Part shown: in pieces, positions 8,313-17,432 of the stretch | Numbering within the stretch: the first letter of the stretch is position 1 | Layout of the letters: the number at the start of each line of letters is the position of its first letter | From: Klebsiella michiganensis | GTDB lineage: Bacteria; Pseudomonadota; Gammaproteobacteria; Enterobacterales; Enterobacteriaceae | Assembly: GCA_000963575.1 (NCBI GenBank) | Contig: CP011077.1 | Span: 372,001-436,000 of the forward strand | Length of the DNA stretch: 64,000 nucleotides | Reading direction: 5' to 3' | Position numbers and translations under genes: made by a program | The notes under the pieces: generated by a model | What the model was told of the DNA's origin: nothing | The model's database searches: none | Seen by the model: the letters and a program-made list of their open reading frames with translations, nothing else

Positions 8313-9703
8313 GGCCGGCCTCCCGGATTGCCCTTCTGCAACTGATCGAGGCGGTCAGGCACTGGATCGCCTTCGTAGATGCCACGCGAGCCCGCCGCGC
8401 GCGTGCCGTGGCGCTGGATGATCGCCATGGGCGAGTTGTTCGCCAGCTCCCGGCGCAGCTCCAGCTCGGTCTTGAGGTTGCGAATCTCGCGATCGAGCGT
8501 GTCGCTCTCGTGGTTCACCGCCTCCACGGCGAGCTGGTTGGCCGCCACGTTGGGTTCCTTCTTGCCGGTCAGCAGAGTGCGTTGCAGCAGTAGCGCCTTC
8601 TCCAGCACCGACGCCAGCGCAACCTCGGACGCCAGGCGCTGCGACAGGAGGTGCTGATCCGGCTCGTCGCGCAGTGCCTCGACCACGCCGCGCGTGATGG
8701 GCAGCGACGCACTGCCGGCCTCCCGCAGGTTTTCGGGCGTCGTGTTCTTCGCCTTGGATACCAGGTCTTGGAGCGCCTGCAGCTTGGCGTCGTACTCCTC
8801 CTGGATCAGGGGCGTCAGCCCGACGCCGGGCACCGTCTCCGTCTTGGTGCAGGCGTCGCAGGTGCGCTGCTCCTTCTCGCCGAGCACCCGTGTTGCCCAC
8901 TCGATGGCCGCCTGCGGCGTGGTCCAGGTTTGGCACGACAGGCTCGTGCAACTGGCCGGAGCGATTGCCGACGTGTCGGTCACCCCGCGGCCATTGACCA
9001 GGTTGTAGCCCGCGCGGGTGACGTCACCGACCACCTTGATCGCGGGCTGACCGGAGCCGCCGGCATTGCTTCCCCCGACCCAGGGCACGCCATCGTTGCC
9101 ACGGCGCGTCTCGGCCTGCTCGATGGCCGAGACGGCATCCGTGCTCGACACTGCATCACGCAACGCCATGCCTTCGGCCATCTGGCTCCAGCCGAGTTGG
9201 CCGCCCGCCGTTTCGGCCATCTTTTCGGCCATGGCGCGGCACGTCAGCTTCGAGCGGTCGAAATCCAGCCGCGCTTGCAGAACGCCGTTGGTGAGCAGGT
9301 TGTAGAGGCCTGGATCTGCCCGCTGGATGATCAACGCCGGCAGGGACGCCACAGCACTCGTAGCACTCTGGATCACCGAGGACATGATCTGCTGAAAGCC
9401 ATTGGTGACACCGTTGAGTTGATTCTTCAACGTGGTCTGGATGCTCATGTCGCCGCAGATCAGATTGCTGTTCCAGCCGACACCCACGCCGAGCGAGCGC
9501 ATGCCGGCTGCGCGACCCATCGAAACGGCGCTGCCGCCGCCGATGGAATACATGACGTCATCGCCGATGACGTTGCCGCTGGTCTGGTAGCCCAGTTGGC
9601 CCCAGGCCACGCCGCTTGCCAGAACCAACGCGCCGGTAAGCGCCAAACAGATCCTCTTGCCACGAGCCGGTGGGGAGAACTGCATAGATTCGGAACGCTT
9701 CAT
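8309..9703 (-). CDS. ICE conjugation protein, PFL_4711 family (TraH-like)
   Basis: This 464-residue exported protein has an N-terminal signal peptide (hydrophobic stretch about residues 20-35 ending in an AWGQ-type site) and a cysteine-containing periplasmic body (C near 83, CRAM near 155, CTSLSCQTW and CDACTK near 290-320). It matches the TIGR03755 family of type-G secretion systems and occupies the TraH position for pilus assembly. It follows the PFL_4710 gene with a 9-nt gap. The paired cysteines fit the presence of a DsbA-like gene in the same element. Confidence 0.85.
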   Translation of the reverse strand: MKRSESMQFSPPARGKRICLALTGALVLASGVAWGQLGYQTSGNVIGDDVMYSIGGGSAVSMGRAAGMRSLGVGVGWNSNLICGDMSIQTTLKNQLNGVTNGFQQIMSSVIQSATSAVASLPALIIQRADPGLYNLLTNGVLQARLDFDRSKLTCRAMAEKMAETAGGQLGWSQMAEGMALRDAVSSTDAVSAIEQAETRRGNDGVPWVGGSNAGGSGQPAIKVVGDVTRAGYNLVNGRGVTDTSAIAPASCTSLSCQTWTTPQAAIEWATRVLGEKEQRTCDACTKTETVPGVGLTPLIQEEYDAKLQALQDLVSKAKNTTPENLREAGSASLPITRGVVEALRDEPDQHLLSQRLASEVALASVLEKALLLQRTLLTGKKEPNVAANQLAVEAVNHESDTLDREIRNLKTELELRRELANNSPMAIIQRHGTRAAGSRGIYEGDPVPDRLDQLQKGNPGGRP

Positions 9704-9712
9704 CGCGACACC

Positions 9713-10660
9713 TCAAAGGAAATCAACGCTGCCAAGGAACACCTGTCCACGGCGTTCGCAGCAGGCATACGGCCGCCACAGCGCCCAGGCGTAGTCGCCT
9801 TGCTGGGCCTGGGTCAGGAAGCCGGTGCGTGGGAAAACCGTGCAGGACGAGGACAGGACGGGCGTGAGTTCCTGCCACTTGCCAGTCGAGGCATCACCCT
9901 CCATCAGCGCGCCGGCGGGCCAGTAGCCATCGCGGGCATTGGCAAGCAGCGGCTGGTACACGTGCAACTGCCCGCGGCGCGTGACGACATCGCCCGCACG
10001 CTGGGCCACCACGGCTCCCGATTTGTGGTCGTCGGTCTGGTGTAGGAAGCCGCCGCGGGGATACACGTTGCCCCAAAGGTTCATCGTGGTGCGTGCGCCG
10101 ACCTCGCGCATGCCGGGAATCAATGCCTCCGGGTAGGCCATCTCGGGCACGTTGTAGCGCCAGGCAAGCGTGTCCAAGGTGCTGAGCAGATACGGCATGA
10201 ATGCCGTTCCCGCGCCCTCGCAGAAGTAGCCCGAGGACGAAACAAACTGGTTGAACACCTCGACGCCGGGATGGCCGATCACGTCGGCGTTCTTGAATTT
10301 CGCGAGATTGTTTTCGTGATCCTCGTTCGTCGTTCCATCGCCGCCCGCTTGGGCGGACGGGTTGGCCGTACTCATCGCCCGGACTTCGACCCACGGGTTC
10401 TCGCCCGTGTTGCTGTAGCTGGAGACGACCGCATCGGGAATGTAGTGGCGCACCTTGACAGAGGTGCGCACCGTGCAGCCTCCCCAGGTGCAGTAGAGCC
10501 AGTAGCAGATACCCACCACCCGGTACTCCAAGCAATCGGGCGAGGCCACCGAGGCAACGATGGCGGTGGTGTTCAAGGCGTAGCTACCCGTGGCGCTGAG
10601 CAGCAGCAAGGAAGCCACGCCAGCCCGCATGCGGCGCATAAGGTCGAATGGCCGCTTCAT
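9713..10660 (-). CDS. ICE conjugation protein, PFL_4710 family (TraU-like)
   Basis: This 315-residue exported protein has a signal peptide (hydrophobic residues about 13-28, SYALNTT cleavage region) and many cysteines (CLEY, CYWLYCTWGGC, CEGAGT, CCERRG), as expected for the TraU-like TIGR03756 family. TraU-type proteins are periplasmic and needed for mating-pair stability. The ATG overlaps the stop of the PFL_4709 gene by 4 nt. Together with its two neighbours it forms the fixed 4709-4710-4711 trio of this ICE family. Confidence 0.87.
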   Translation of the reverse strand: MKRPFDLMRRMRAGVASLLLLSATGSYALNTTAIVASVASPDCLEYRVVGICYWLYCTWGGCTVRTSVKVRHYIPDAVVSSYSNTGENPWVEVRAMSTANPSAQAGGDGTTNEDHENNLAKFKNADVIGHPGVEVFNQFVSSSGYFCEGAGTAFMPYLLSTLDTLAWRYNVPEMAYPEALIPGMREVGARTTMNLWGNVYPRGGFLHQTDDHKSGAVVAQRAGDVVTRRGQLHVYQPLLANARDGYWPAGALMEGDASTGKWQELTPVLSSSCTVFPRTGFLTQAQQGDYAWALWRPYACCERRGQVFLGSVDFL

Positions 10661-11103
10661 GGCTGGGCCCTCCGACGCTGCTCAATGCGCGCGACGGCGC
10701 GCGCCACATCCGGCTCGCCATAGACCACGTAGCGCTGATCCACCACGACAGCCGGGATGCTGGTGATGCCCAGGCTCCATGCGTCGGTGACGCCTTGGTA
10801 TGCGGAAGCGATGCGGCGCTGTAGGTCGGCGCCGCCTTGGTTCAGCCGACGCTTGACGGTGGCCGCCGCCTGTTCGGGGGCGGCGGGCAGTTCAGCAGAA
10901 AGCTCCGCTTCAATCCGGCGGGCTTCGTCCAGCTCGATCAGCCGCTCGCCGCCCATGGTCTTGACCGGGTGGTGGCTGTCGGTGACGACCAATACGTCGG
11001 CCGCGAAGATGACGGGGCTGAACACGGCCAGGGACGCCGGCAGCGCCACAACCAGGCCAAGGGTTCGCCAGCCCGACGCGAACGTGGAAAAGGATGCCGG
11101 CAT
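10657..11103 (-). CDS. ICE conjugation protein, PFL_4709 family
   Basis: This 148-residue exported protein has a signal peptide (about residues 12-34, FAADV cleavage region) followed by a small alpha/beta domain ending in SIPAVVVDQRYVVYGEPDVARAV, which resembles the C-terminal half of a thioredoxin-like / TrbC-like fold without a CxxC. It matches TIGR03757. It is the first gene of the 4709-4710-4711-TraG operon. A CAAACAATGCG motif lies about 60 nt upstream of the ATG and is shared with three other operon starts. Confidence 0.85.
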   Translation of the reverse strand: MPASFSTFASGWRTLGLVVALPASLAVFSPVIFAADVLVVTDSHHPVKTMGGERLIELDEARRIEAELSAELPAAPEQAAATVKRRLNQGGADLQRRIASAYQGVTDAWSLGITSIPAVVVDQRYVVYGEPDVARAVARIEQRRRAQP

Positions 11104-11160
11104 GTCGCGTGCCCCGAAAGTTGATCAGGGCCATAGTCAAACGCGAACCTCATGCCACCC

Positions 11161-11175
11161 CAACAAACAATGCGC
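11161..11175 (-). promoter_or_regulatory. CAAACAATGCG motif before the PFL_4709 operon
   Basis: On the plus strand CAACAAACAATGCGC; on the coding strand GCGCATTGTTTGTTG, 58-72 nt before the ATG at 11103. The same core at about the same distance precedes PilL, RAQPRD and topB. Candidate promoter element or activator box. Confidence 0.45.
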
Positions 11176-11212
11176 ATCGCGGGCTGCCCGCATACCTGCT
11201 TGTCCCGCGCCA

Positions 11213-11239
11213 ATAAAAAAACGGAGGCCGAAGCCTCCG
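11213..11239 (-). terminator. intrinsic terminator after radC-like gene
   Basis: Arms CGGAGGC (11222-11228) and GCCTCCG (11233-11239) with a CGAA loop on the plus strand (TTCG in the RNA). A run of seven A on the plus strand gives the U-tract on the minus strand. It lies 27 nt after the radC stop. Confidence 0.85.
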
Positions 11240-11265
11240 CGAGGATCAATGAAGCAATGCGACCG

Positions 11266-11760
11266 TTACAGCAGGCCGGACTCCGCAAAGGAGAACGGGG
11301 AACCCTGGCCGACGATGATGTGGTCCAGTACCCGCACATCGATGAGCGCCAGCGCGGCCTGCAGTTGCTGGGTCAGCATGCGATCCGCGCTCGACGGTTC
11401 GGAGATGCCCGAGGGGTGCTGGTGGGCGAAGACCACCGCGGCGGCATTCAGCTCCAGCACACGCTGTACGACGACACGTGGATAGACCGAAGTCGCGTTG
11501 ATCGTGCCCTTGAACAGCGGCTCGTAGGCCAGCACCTGGTTCATGCTGTTCAGGAACACAGCGGCGAATATCTCGTTGGGCTCAGCGACCAGTTTCAGGC
11601 GCAGGTAGTCCCGCACAGCGGCCGGTCGGCTGAGGCACGGTCCAGCTTTGAAAACCCGCCTCTCCAGCAGCACGATGGCTTGCTGGATGATCCAGTCCTC
11701 GTGTTGGGCAGCGGTGGCGGAAAGCGACTCCAGGCAGGAGTCGTTGACGACGAAAGACAT
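11266..11760 (-). CDS. radC: RadC-like JAB/MPN-domain protein
   Basis: This 164-residue protein has the JAMM metal-binding signature HQHPSGISEPSSAD (His-x-His, then Ser and Asp), preceded by the catalytic-helix region around AVFLNSMNQVL. It is shorter than chromosomal RadC (about 220 residues) because the N-terminal helix-hairpin-helix part is missing, which is usual for ICE and phage copies. The ATG at 11760 has a GGAGGT Shine-Dalgarno 5 nt away. It is monocistronic: terminator downstream, and a structured RNA (11835-11965) plus hairpins in its leader. Its biochemical role in the element is unknown; DNA repair or anti-restriction has been suggested for the family. Confidence 0.85.
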   Translation of the reverse strand: MSFVVNDSCLESLSATAAQHEDWIIQQAIVLLERRVFKAGPCLSRPAAVRDYLRLKLVAEPNEIFAAVFLNSMNQVLAYEPLFKGTINATSVYPRVVVQRVLELNAAAVVFAHQHPSGISEPSSADRMLTQQLQAALALIDVRVLDHIIVGQGSPFSFAESGLL

Positions 11761-11834
11761 GGCGAACCTCCAGACGGTGAGATCGGAGGGCGCGCGCCCT
11801 GGGAGGGCAAGCCCTCCTGGGGAACGAACAAGGT

Positions 11835-11965
11835 GCATCCATCACCGCGGCAGCGGTGATCGTTCGCGACCAGGATGCGAGGCGAACGGGTTGCGGTCAG
11901 CGCAGCGGACTGCGCCGTAGCCATGAAGACCGGGGCTACCTGGGCATGTCGCCGACGACGTCGGC
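11835..11965 (-). promoter_or_regulatory. structured leader RNA upstream of radC (radC-motif-like), copy 1
   Basis: Read as minus-strand RNA. Three tandem hairpins: arms at 11951-11956/11960-11965, 11917-11922/11934-11939 and 11900-11905/11910-11915. Next comes a long helix GCATCC (11835-11840) with GGATGC (11873-11878) enclosing hairpin 11841-11860, and a crossing helix GTTCGC (11862-11867) with GCGAAC (11882-11887) that makes a pseudoknot. It overlaps the 3' end of the DsbA-like gene. Position and type fit the published radC RNA motif (Rfam RF01754, from memory). Four more copies occur in this window. Confidence 0.7.
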
Positions 11966-12700
11966 AGGCATTTCGGATGGGGGTGTGCCGGTCGGACCAT
12001 CAGCCGCCAGCATGTCCATGGCAGACAACAAGGCGTCGCCCTCGATCGGTCCCTGCAGCAGGATGGCCTGGCCCGTCTGGCGATCGAGCAGGCGCAGTGA
12101 TGGAGTGGCGGTTACGCCGCTCTTGGTGGCTTCCGCAGCCTGGGCGCGGATAGCCGCACTGGGTCTTTCGCTTGACATGCACTGCTCGATGGCTGGCGTC
12201 GATTCGGGGTAGCGCAAGCCATCCGGCAAGCCCTGGCCGTCGCTGCGCGTGTGGGCATAGACCCATTCGACCGCCTGCCAGAACGCGGCATGCCCGCCAG
12301 ATTCGGCTGCGCATTCGGCCAGACGTGCCTCGGCCGACGCAGCCGGCTCGTGCGCGGCCAGCGGCTGGTGGTGCCATTGCAGCGCCACGTCGGCGTTGGT
12401 GCCCACCCACCGCTTGAGCTGCGGGAAATACTCCCGGCAGAACGGGCACTCCAGGTCAGCATAGAGCGTCAGCGTGAAACGGCCTTTGGGGTTGCCCATT
12501 AGCCAGGGCGGCCCGGCCACCGGTGCCATGCTGACCGGCGTGGGCGGCTGCGGCGGGGATTCGCCGGGCGACCTCGACACAAGCCAGATCAGCAGCAGCG
12601 CGACCAGCACAGCAGCCAATGCCCAGGGCCAGCGGGGCCGCCCGTTGCGGCGGCGGAACGCCTGGACCTGCATCGGAATGGAAGGACGTTTCTGTTCCAT
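11936..12700 (-). CDS. DsbA-like thioredoxin-fold protein, membrane-anchored
   Basis: This 254-residue protein has one N-terminal membrane segment (about 24-42) and a periplasmic thioredoxin-fold domain with a CPFC active site at residues 85-88 and a cis-proline region ATPSLRLLDRQTG near 210. It belongs to the DsbA/DsbG-type thiol oxidoreductases common in this ICE family. Likely role: disulfide formation or isomerisation in the cysteine-rich TraU- and TraH-like proteins nearby. It lies 13 nt after the TraC stop, so it is in the same operon. Its last codons (MPADVVGDMPR) double as hairpin 1 of the structured RNA that precedes radC. Confidence 0.85.
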   Translation of the reverse strand: MEQKRPSIPMQVQAFRRRNGRPRWPWALAAVLVALLLIWLVSRSPGESPPQPPTPVSMAPVAGPPWLMGNPKGRFTLTLYADLECPFCREYFPQLKRWVGTNADVALQWHHQPLAAHEPAASAEARLAECAAESGGHAAFWQAVEWVYAHTRSDGQGLPDGLRYPESTPAIEQCMSSERPSAAIRAQAAEATKSGVTATPSLRLLDRQTGQAILLQGPIEGDALLSAMDMLAADGPTGTPPSEMPADVVGDMPR

Positions 12701-12713
12701 GGCGTTCTCCGTC

Positions 12714-15581
12714 TTACGACAGTTCCAGGGCCGGCGACTCGATGCCGCGCGCCTGGTCGATCTTCTCGGCCACCTTGAAGGCCGCTTCCAGTTCGGTGCA
12801 GCCGTAGTGCTGCATGAGCTGGTAGCGCTCGGCCTTCTCTTCGGGTTCGGTCTGCGCCAACGCCAAGTACAGGCTGGGCGGCACGGCGCGGAACAGCACT
12901 TCCATGCTCTTGGAGAGGATGACGCCCTCGGTGAATTTCCCCGCCTCCTTGCGCGCAGAAAGCATCAGCGCTTTCTGCGCGGGTGAGAGTTCGCGGAAGC
13001 GTGCGATCTTCTCGACCTCATCGGGCGGCATCGACAGGCAGATCCACCACTCAATCATGTTGAGCATGGGCTCCGCGGCACGCGGCAGATCGTCGATATT
13101 TTGTGTAGCCAGCCAGAACCAGGCCCCTAGCTTGCGCCACATTTTTGTAATTTTTACGACGTAGGGCGCGAGTAGCGGGTTCTTCGTGATGATGTGGCCT
13201 TCGTCGGTCACATTGATGATCGGACGGCCCAGGTACTGGTCGCGCTCGGCGATGTTGTTCACCGTGCTGATCAGGCTGATGTAGGCGATGGAGAGCTGCG
13301 CGTTGTAGCCCTCCCGAGCATAGGTCGCGAGATCCACCAGCGTGATGTCGGCCTCGGGCCACGGCGTGCCATCGCGATCGAACATCTCGCCGTCCGTGCC
13401 TTGGCAGAACATGTCCATCGCGTCCGCCATCTCCAGCAGCCGCACGCGCCGCATCTCGGGCAGCGTCGGGTCCTGGCCGCGCGTGCGCAGCGCGTTGCGC
13501 ACGTCGCGCGTGAGCACCGTGCGTTTCTCGGCCACGCAGTGCTCGGCGGCATCGAGGATGCACTGGCGGATCAGCGAGCGATCGGCCCGCGTCATCCGAG
13601 CTTCTTCCTTGTCCTCGCCGCCTGTGATCATCAGCCGTGCCGTGATCTCCAGTTCACCCAGCACGTCGCGCTGCTCGTCCTCCTCCATGACCGAGGAATC
13701 GGCTGGCAATTCTTCATCCAGTGCATCGGCATCAAGCGTCTGCACGTTGCTGGGCGTTTCGATCAGCCGGCGAGCGTCGGCGAACGGCGCCAGGCTGATG
13801 CCTGAGCCAGGAGCCAGCTTGACTCGGTTTACGGTCAGACCCAGGCGCTTGGCGAAGTCGCTGAACAAACCGAAGCTGTTGCCGGCTTCCACGATGAACA
13901 GCCGCGGCCGGTAGATGGCCGTGACCTGATTCAAGAGGTTGTTGAGCGTTGCGCTCTTGCCCGAGCCGGTGGGGCCGAATAGGAACAGATGGGCGTTCAT
14001 CTGCCTGTCCAAGCGGTTCAGCGGATCAAACGTGATCGGCCCGCCACCGCGGTTGAAGAACGTGTTGCCCGGATGGCCCGTACCCTGGCTGCGACCCCAC
14101 GCCGGCGAGAGATTCGCCACATGCTGGGCGAACATCAGTTGGGTGAACCAGTTCCGCCGATCCTGCGCAGGGTTGTAGCAGCACGGTAGCCAGCGCAGGT
14201 AGCTGTTGAGCGGCGCGACTTCATCGTCCTCGCGCACGGGCTGCAACCCCGCGTTGAGCATCACGTTGGCGAGGTCCAGGCCGCGCCTGTCAAGCTCGGC
14301 TTCGTCGCGTCCGCGCAGATAGAAGGCCAGCGTGCCGCGGTAGAGCTTGTGCGCGCTGCCGATGAGCGAGCGCGCCTCCTGCACATCCTTGAGCGTCTGC
14401 TCCGATGCCAGTGTTTCGCCGACAGCCTTCTTAGCCAGGTGATTCAGGTGCGATTCGAGGATGTCCTGGGGCGTCGCCACCATGGTCAGACACATCGTGG
14501 TGTCTTCGGGCATCTGATCGAAAAGCGTGTTGATCGCATCCCCCTTGCGGGTTTCGCCAGTCAGGTGTCCCGTACCGGGCGGCATGCGTAGTCGGTCGGT
14601 GACCAGCACACGGTGCGGCATGCCGTCGAAGTACCAGGTGCCGTGCCCGGCATCGGAGCGAGGCTGACCGAAGAACAGCCGTTGGCTGAAATCCCGACCA
14701 CTCGCCAGCTCGATCTCGCCTTCCTCCACCTCGTCGGGATAGCGGGCCAGCGCATAGAAGCGCTCTCGATCCTCAGCGCTTGGCCCGAGCATCGTGGGGC
14801 GTGGGTTGAACCACCGCAGCAACCAGTCGTGAACATCGGCCGCGACCATGCGCCGGGCTTGGATGCCGGCGTTCGCCAGGCCGCCGCAAAGGCGATCGCA
14901 GACGATGTTCAGCATTTGCTCGGGTGTCTGGCCACGGCGGTTCGCCTGACCGGTGGCCCGGCGATAGACCACCATGCGCACGCGCCGCGTCTGGCCGCGC
15001 CAGCGCAACCGCGTGACCACCGTGTCCTCGAACAGGCCGCCGGGCTTGGCCACCGCGCGCAGGTGGTGGCCGAAGAAGCGAAGATAGAACTCGGTGAAGG
15101 CCGTGCCGCGAGCGCGCGGCTGCACGTAGTTGCGCAGGGTCTGCATGTACTGGTCGAAGCTGGGTTCGTCCTGGGCGTAGAGCTGGAGCACCCAGGGGTT
15201 CTCGTCCAGCTCATCGAACGAATCCTGGAGCGCGTTTTCGAGCGCGTCGCGGGCATGCGCGAGCCAGCCAGGCTCCCGACCTTCGGTGCCCAGCGGGACC
15301 AGCTCGTAGAAGGCTGCGACCGATTGCCCGTCCTCCAGCAGCATGGACTTCGACGGCGGCAGGAACTCCACCCACGGCAGCAGCTCCGCGAACGACTGCG
15401 CGACGTCGTACAGCGCCTGCTCGTCCGCCACGGTCGCCGGCTTGCGGCCCTGGATCGTCGCTCCGGGTTCGGCGATGCCGGCCTGGCGCAACGCCTCGAC
15501 GTGGCGCTGCCAGCCGTCCGGCTGCTCGTCATTGCCACCATCGGATGCAGCCAGCTTCGGCCAAGGGAGTTTCCAGCGCAT
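12714..15581 (-). CDS. traC: conjugative transfer ATPase TraC/VirB4-like (PFL_4706 family)
   Basis: This 955-residue cytoplasmic ATPase powers the type IV secretion system. The Walker A GPTGSGKS lies near 13,960 and the Walker B-like INVTDEGH near 13,200; the C-terminal region contains the ATQNIDDLPR stretch typical of VirB4/TraC. It matches the TIGR03744 family of type-G systems. The start codon overlaps the stop of the upstream lipoprotein gene by one base, so the two are coupled. The length is normal for the family and no interruption is seen. Confidence 0.92.
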   Translation of the reverse strand: MRWKLPWPKLAASDGGNDEQPDGWQRHVEALRQAGIAEPGATIQGRKPATVADEQALYDVAQSFAELLPWVEFLPPSKSMLLEDGQSVAAFYELVPLGTEGREPGWLAHARDALENALQDSFDELDENPWVLQLYAQDEPSFDQYMQTLRNYVQPRARGTAFTEFYLRFFGHHLRAVAKPGGLFEDTVVTRLRWRGQTRRVRMVVYRRATGQANRRGQTPEQMLNIVCDRLCGGLANAGIQARRMVAADVHDWLLRWFNPRPTMLGPSAEDRERFYALARYPDEVEEGEIELASGRDFSQRLFFGQPRSDAGHGTWYFDGMPHRVLVTDRLRMPPGTGHLTGETRKGDAINTLFDQMPEDTTMCLTMVATPQDILESHLNHLAKKAVGETLASEQTLKDVQEARSLIGSAHKLYRGTLAFYLRGRDEAELDRRGLDLANVMLNAGLQPVREDDEVAPLNSYLRWLPCCYNPAQDRRNWFTQLMFAQHVANLSPAWGRSQGTGHPGNTFFNRGGGPITFDPLNRLDRQMNAHLFLFGPTGSGKSATLNNLLNQVTAIYRPRLFIVEAGNSFGLFSDFAKRLGLTVNRVKLAPGSGISLAPFADARRLIETPSNVQTLDADALDEELPADSSVMEEDEQRDVLGELEITARLMITGGEDKEEARMTRADRSLIRQCILDAAEHCVAEKRTVLTRDVRNALRTRGQDPTLPEMRRVRLLEMADAMDMFCQGTDGEMFDRDGTPWPEADITLVDLATYAREGYNAQLSIAYISLISTVNNIAERDQYLGRPIINVTDEGHIITKNPLLAPYVVKITKMWRKLGAWFWLATQNIDDLPRAAEPMLNMIEWWICLSMPPDEVEKIARFRELSPAQKALMLSARKEAGKFTEGVILSKSMEVLFRAVPPSLYLALAQTEPEEKAERYQLMQHYGCTELEAAFKVAEKIDQARGIESPALELS

Positions 15582-16021
15582 CAGTAGTCCTCCACGCGCT
15601 CGCCCGGCATGGCGTACTGCACGCGCTGGTACAGGGGGAAGACTGTCGTGTAGCCCGGAACCGGCACGGGGTCGGTACCCGCCAGGTGCGGGTACACATA
15701 CATGACAAGGTCGGGGTTCGGCAGGCGGTGGAACTGGCGATAGACCTCGTTTCGCGCCGTGCGCGTGTAGCGCATCTGTTCGGCGGGTGCGGCCTCCACG
15801 TCGGCCTCGGTCAGCGGCCGGCGCAGGCTCTGGCGTGCATCGAGCAATTGCCTGCGCGCCACCTGGCCGGCGCCACCGCTGCCGTCGCCGGCGTTCTGCT
15901 GCCAGATGTCCATCATCGTGCTATCGCCGTGCGGGAGCAGCTTTTCCTTGCTGGTGGCACAGCCGCCGAGCACCGCGACGGCGAGGGCCAGCGCCAGGCC
16001 CTTATTCAAGTTCGAGAGCAT
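15581..16021 (-). CDS. ICE conjugation lipoprotein (TIGR03751-like)
   Basis: This 146-residue protein has a lipoprotein signal: a short basic start, hydrophobic residues 8-19 and lipobox VLGGC with Cys21. The rest is soluble and periplasmic. It matches the small lipoprotein found between the TraB-like and TraC genes of this ICE family and may play a TraV/VirB7-like role. The ATG at 16021 has an AGGAGA Shine-Dalgarno and lies inside the 3' end of the TraB-like gene (20-nt overlap). Confidence 0.85.
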   Translation of the reverse strand: MLSNLNKGLALALAVAVLGGCATSKEKLLPHGDSTMMDIWQQNAGDGSGGAGQVARRQLLDARQSLRRPLTEADVEAAPAEQMRYTRTARNEVYRQFHRLPNPDLVMYVYPHLAGTDPVPVPGYTTVFPLYQRVQYAMPGERVEDY

Positions 16022-17432
16022 GGCTTTCTCCTGCGCGGTGATCGACCTTGCGGCCTTCGGGATCGAAGTCGATGGCAAGCGGCTTTTCGAGGTGGACGGC
16101 GACCTTCGCGCCGGGCTGGACATAGACGGCGGCGAAGGCCTGGCCGTATAGCTTGTTCACCCAGTCGGCCATGTCGCGCACGCCACCGGCCAGGATGCGG
16201 CCCACGGCTTCATTGCCCGAGATGCCGACGCTGCCGATGGAGCCGTCGGCGCCGACGTAGGACATCTGGCCGCTGTCGCTGTCGATCAGCGAGGCGACGC
16301 CGGCACCGGCGGCGGTAATCAGGGCTTGCGAGCCAAGGTACTGCTGGGCGTTGCTGCGACGCTCCCCGCTGACGCAGGGAATGCCGTATGGGTCGCTGAT
16401 CCAGCCCAGGCCTCCACTTTGAGAGTTCTGCTGCTGGTTGTTCTGCTGGTTGCCGTCGCGGTCTTCGGGGATGGTGCGGATCGTGCCGTCGTGGAAGACG
16501 AAGGTGATGCTGCGTACCTGGCCGCGCACGCACGAGAGCGTCCAGTCGCCCGATGCGGTGCCGCTGAACACGGCACCGGCCACGTCGGGAATGTCGATGC
16601 CATTGGCGGTCAGGTTGTCCGATCCGACCAACACCTTGAAGGGGTACGGATCGTTGACGGTTCCGTCGATCGGCACGCGGCCGATCAGCGCCGTCATCGC
16701 CACCGACCCCATCAGCGTCGAATTGGTCGGTACGGTATAGACCGCCTTGGCGCTCTTCACGCCTGCGGCGCGTGCGCCTGCGTTCGCCACGGTTTCCGCC
16801 GTGGTTTCCAACGTGCTCTGTGCGGGGCCGAAGCTCGTCGGGAAGCTCATGCCGCTACCCGTGCCACGACTGCTGTTGCGCCCCTCGACTTTCCTCGCAT
16901 CGTCGGGTTCGACCCAGCGCACGCCGCCTTCCATGCCGGCCTCGTCGCCGTCACGCAGCCCCAGACCCACCGGCAGGTCGGCATGGCCGCCGCCACGTCC
17001 CCCGATACTGTCCAGGCGCCGTTGCAGGTCGGCAAGCAGCCCTTCGGTCTGCTGGCGCGCGCTGGCTGCCTGCTCTTGGTCGCGACGTAGGTTAGTGCGC
17101 TCGGAGTCGAGGGCCGAATTGATGCGCTGGTCAATGGAGTTCTCGCGCTGGCGCAGTCGCTGGTTTTCTTCGCGCTGGGATTTGTTGTCCGAGAGCGCGG
17201 TCTGAAGCTCGGTGCGCAACTGCTTCACTTGAGCAACGAGCGTCGCCACGGTGTCGCGCGGGGTATCGCCCTCGATGCCCAGCGCCTTCATTTCCGCTGG
17301 AGTGAGCTTGGCGCCGGCATCCGCGGTCGGTGGTGCCGAAGTGCTGCCACCCGAGAACAGCCGGATGGCGACGAACAGCACCAGCACGGCAACCGGGATC
17401 ATCAGCCACTTCAGGAGTCCATTACTGCGCAT
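16002..17432 (-). CDS. ICE conjugation protein, PFL_4705 family (TraB/VirB10-like)
   Basis: This 476-residue protein has one N-terminal membrane segment (about 8-24), a coiled-coil region rich in Gln, Arg and Glu (about 60-140), a linker, and a C-terminal beta-rich domain (from about 215) like TraB/VirB10. It matches TIGR03752 and would span from inner membrane to the outer-membrane core complex. The ATG at 17432 is chosen because AAGGAGGT lies 6 nt upstream; the frame is open further but that sequence is the end of the previous gene. Overlap with the TraK-like gene is 11 nt. Confidence 0.87.
   Translation of the reverse strand: MRSNGLLKWLMIPVAVLVLFVAIRLFSGGSTSAPPTADAGAKLTPAEMKALGIEGDTPRDTVATLVAQVKQLRTELQTALSDNKSQREENQRLRQRENSIDQRINSALDSERTNLRRDQEQAASARQQTEGLLADLQRRLDSIGGRGGGHADLPVGLGLRDGDEAGMEGGVRWVEPDDARKVEGRNSSRGTGSGMSFPTSFGPAQSTLETTAETVANAGARAAGVKSAKAVYTVPTNSTLMGSVAMTALIGRVPIDGTVNDPYPFKVLVGSDNLTANGIDIPDVAGAVFSGTASGDWTLSCVRGQVRSITFVFHDGTIRTIPEDRDGNQQNNQQQNSQSGGLGWISDPYGIPCVSGERRSNAQQYLGSQALITAAGAGVASLIDSDSGQMSYVGADGSIGSVGISGNEAVGRILAGGVRDMADWVNKLYGQAFAAVYVQPGAKVAVHLEKPLAIDFDPEGRKVDHRAGESHALELE

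Noticed and set aside
8651..10045. 464-codon plus-strand reading frame across the PFL_4711 and PFL_4710 genes
   Set aside because: It is antisense to two well-supported exported proteins and has low-complexity composition.
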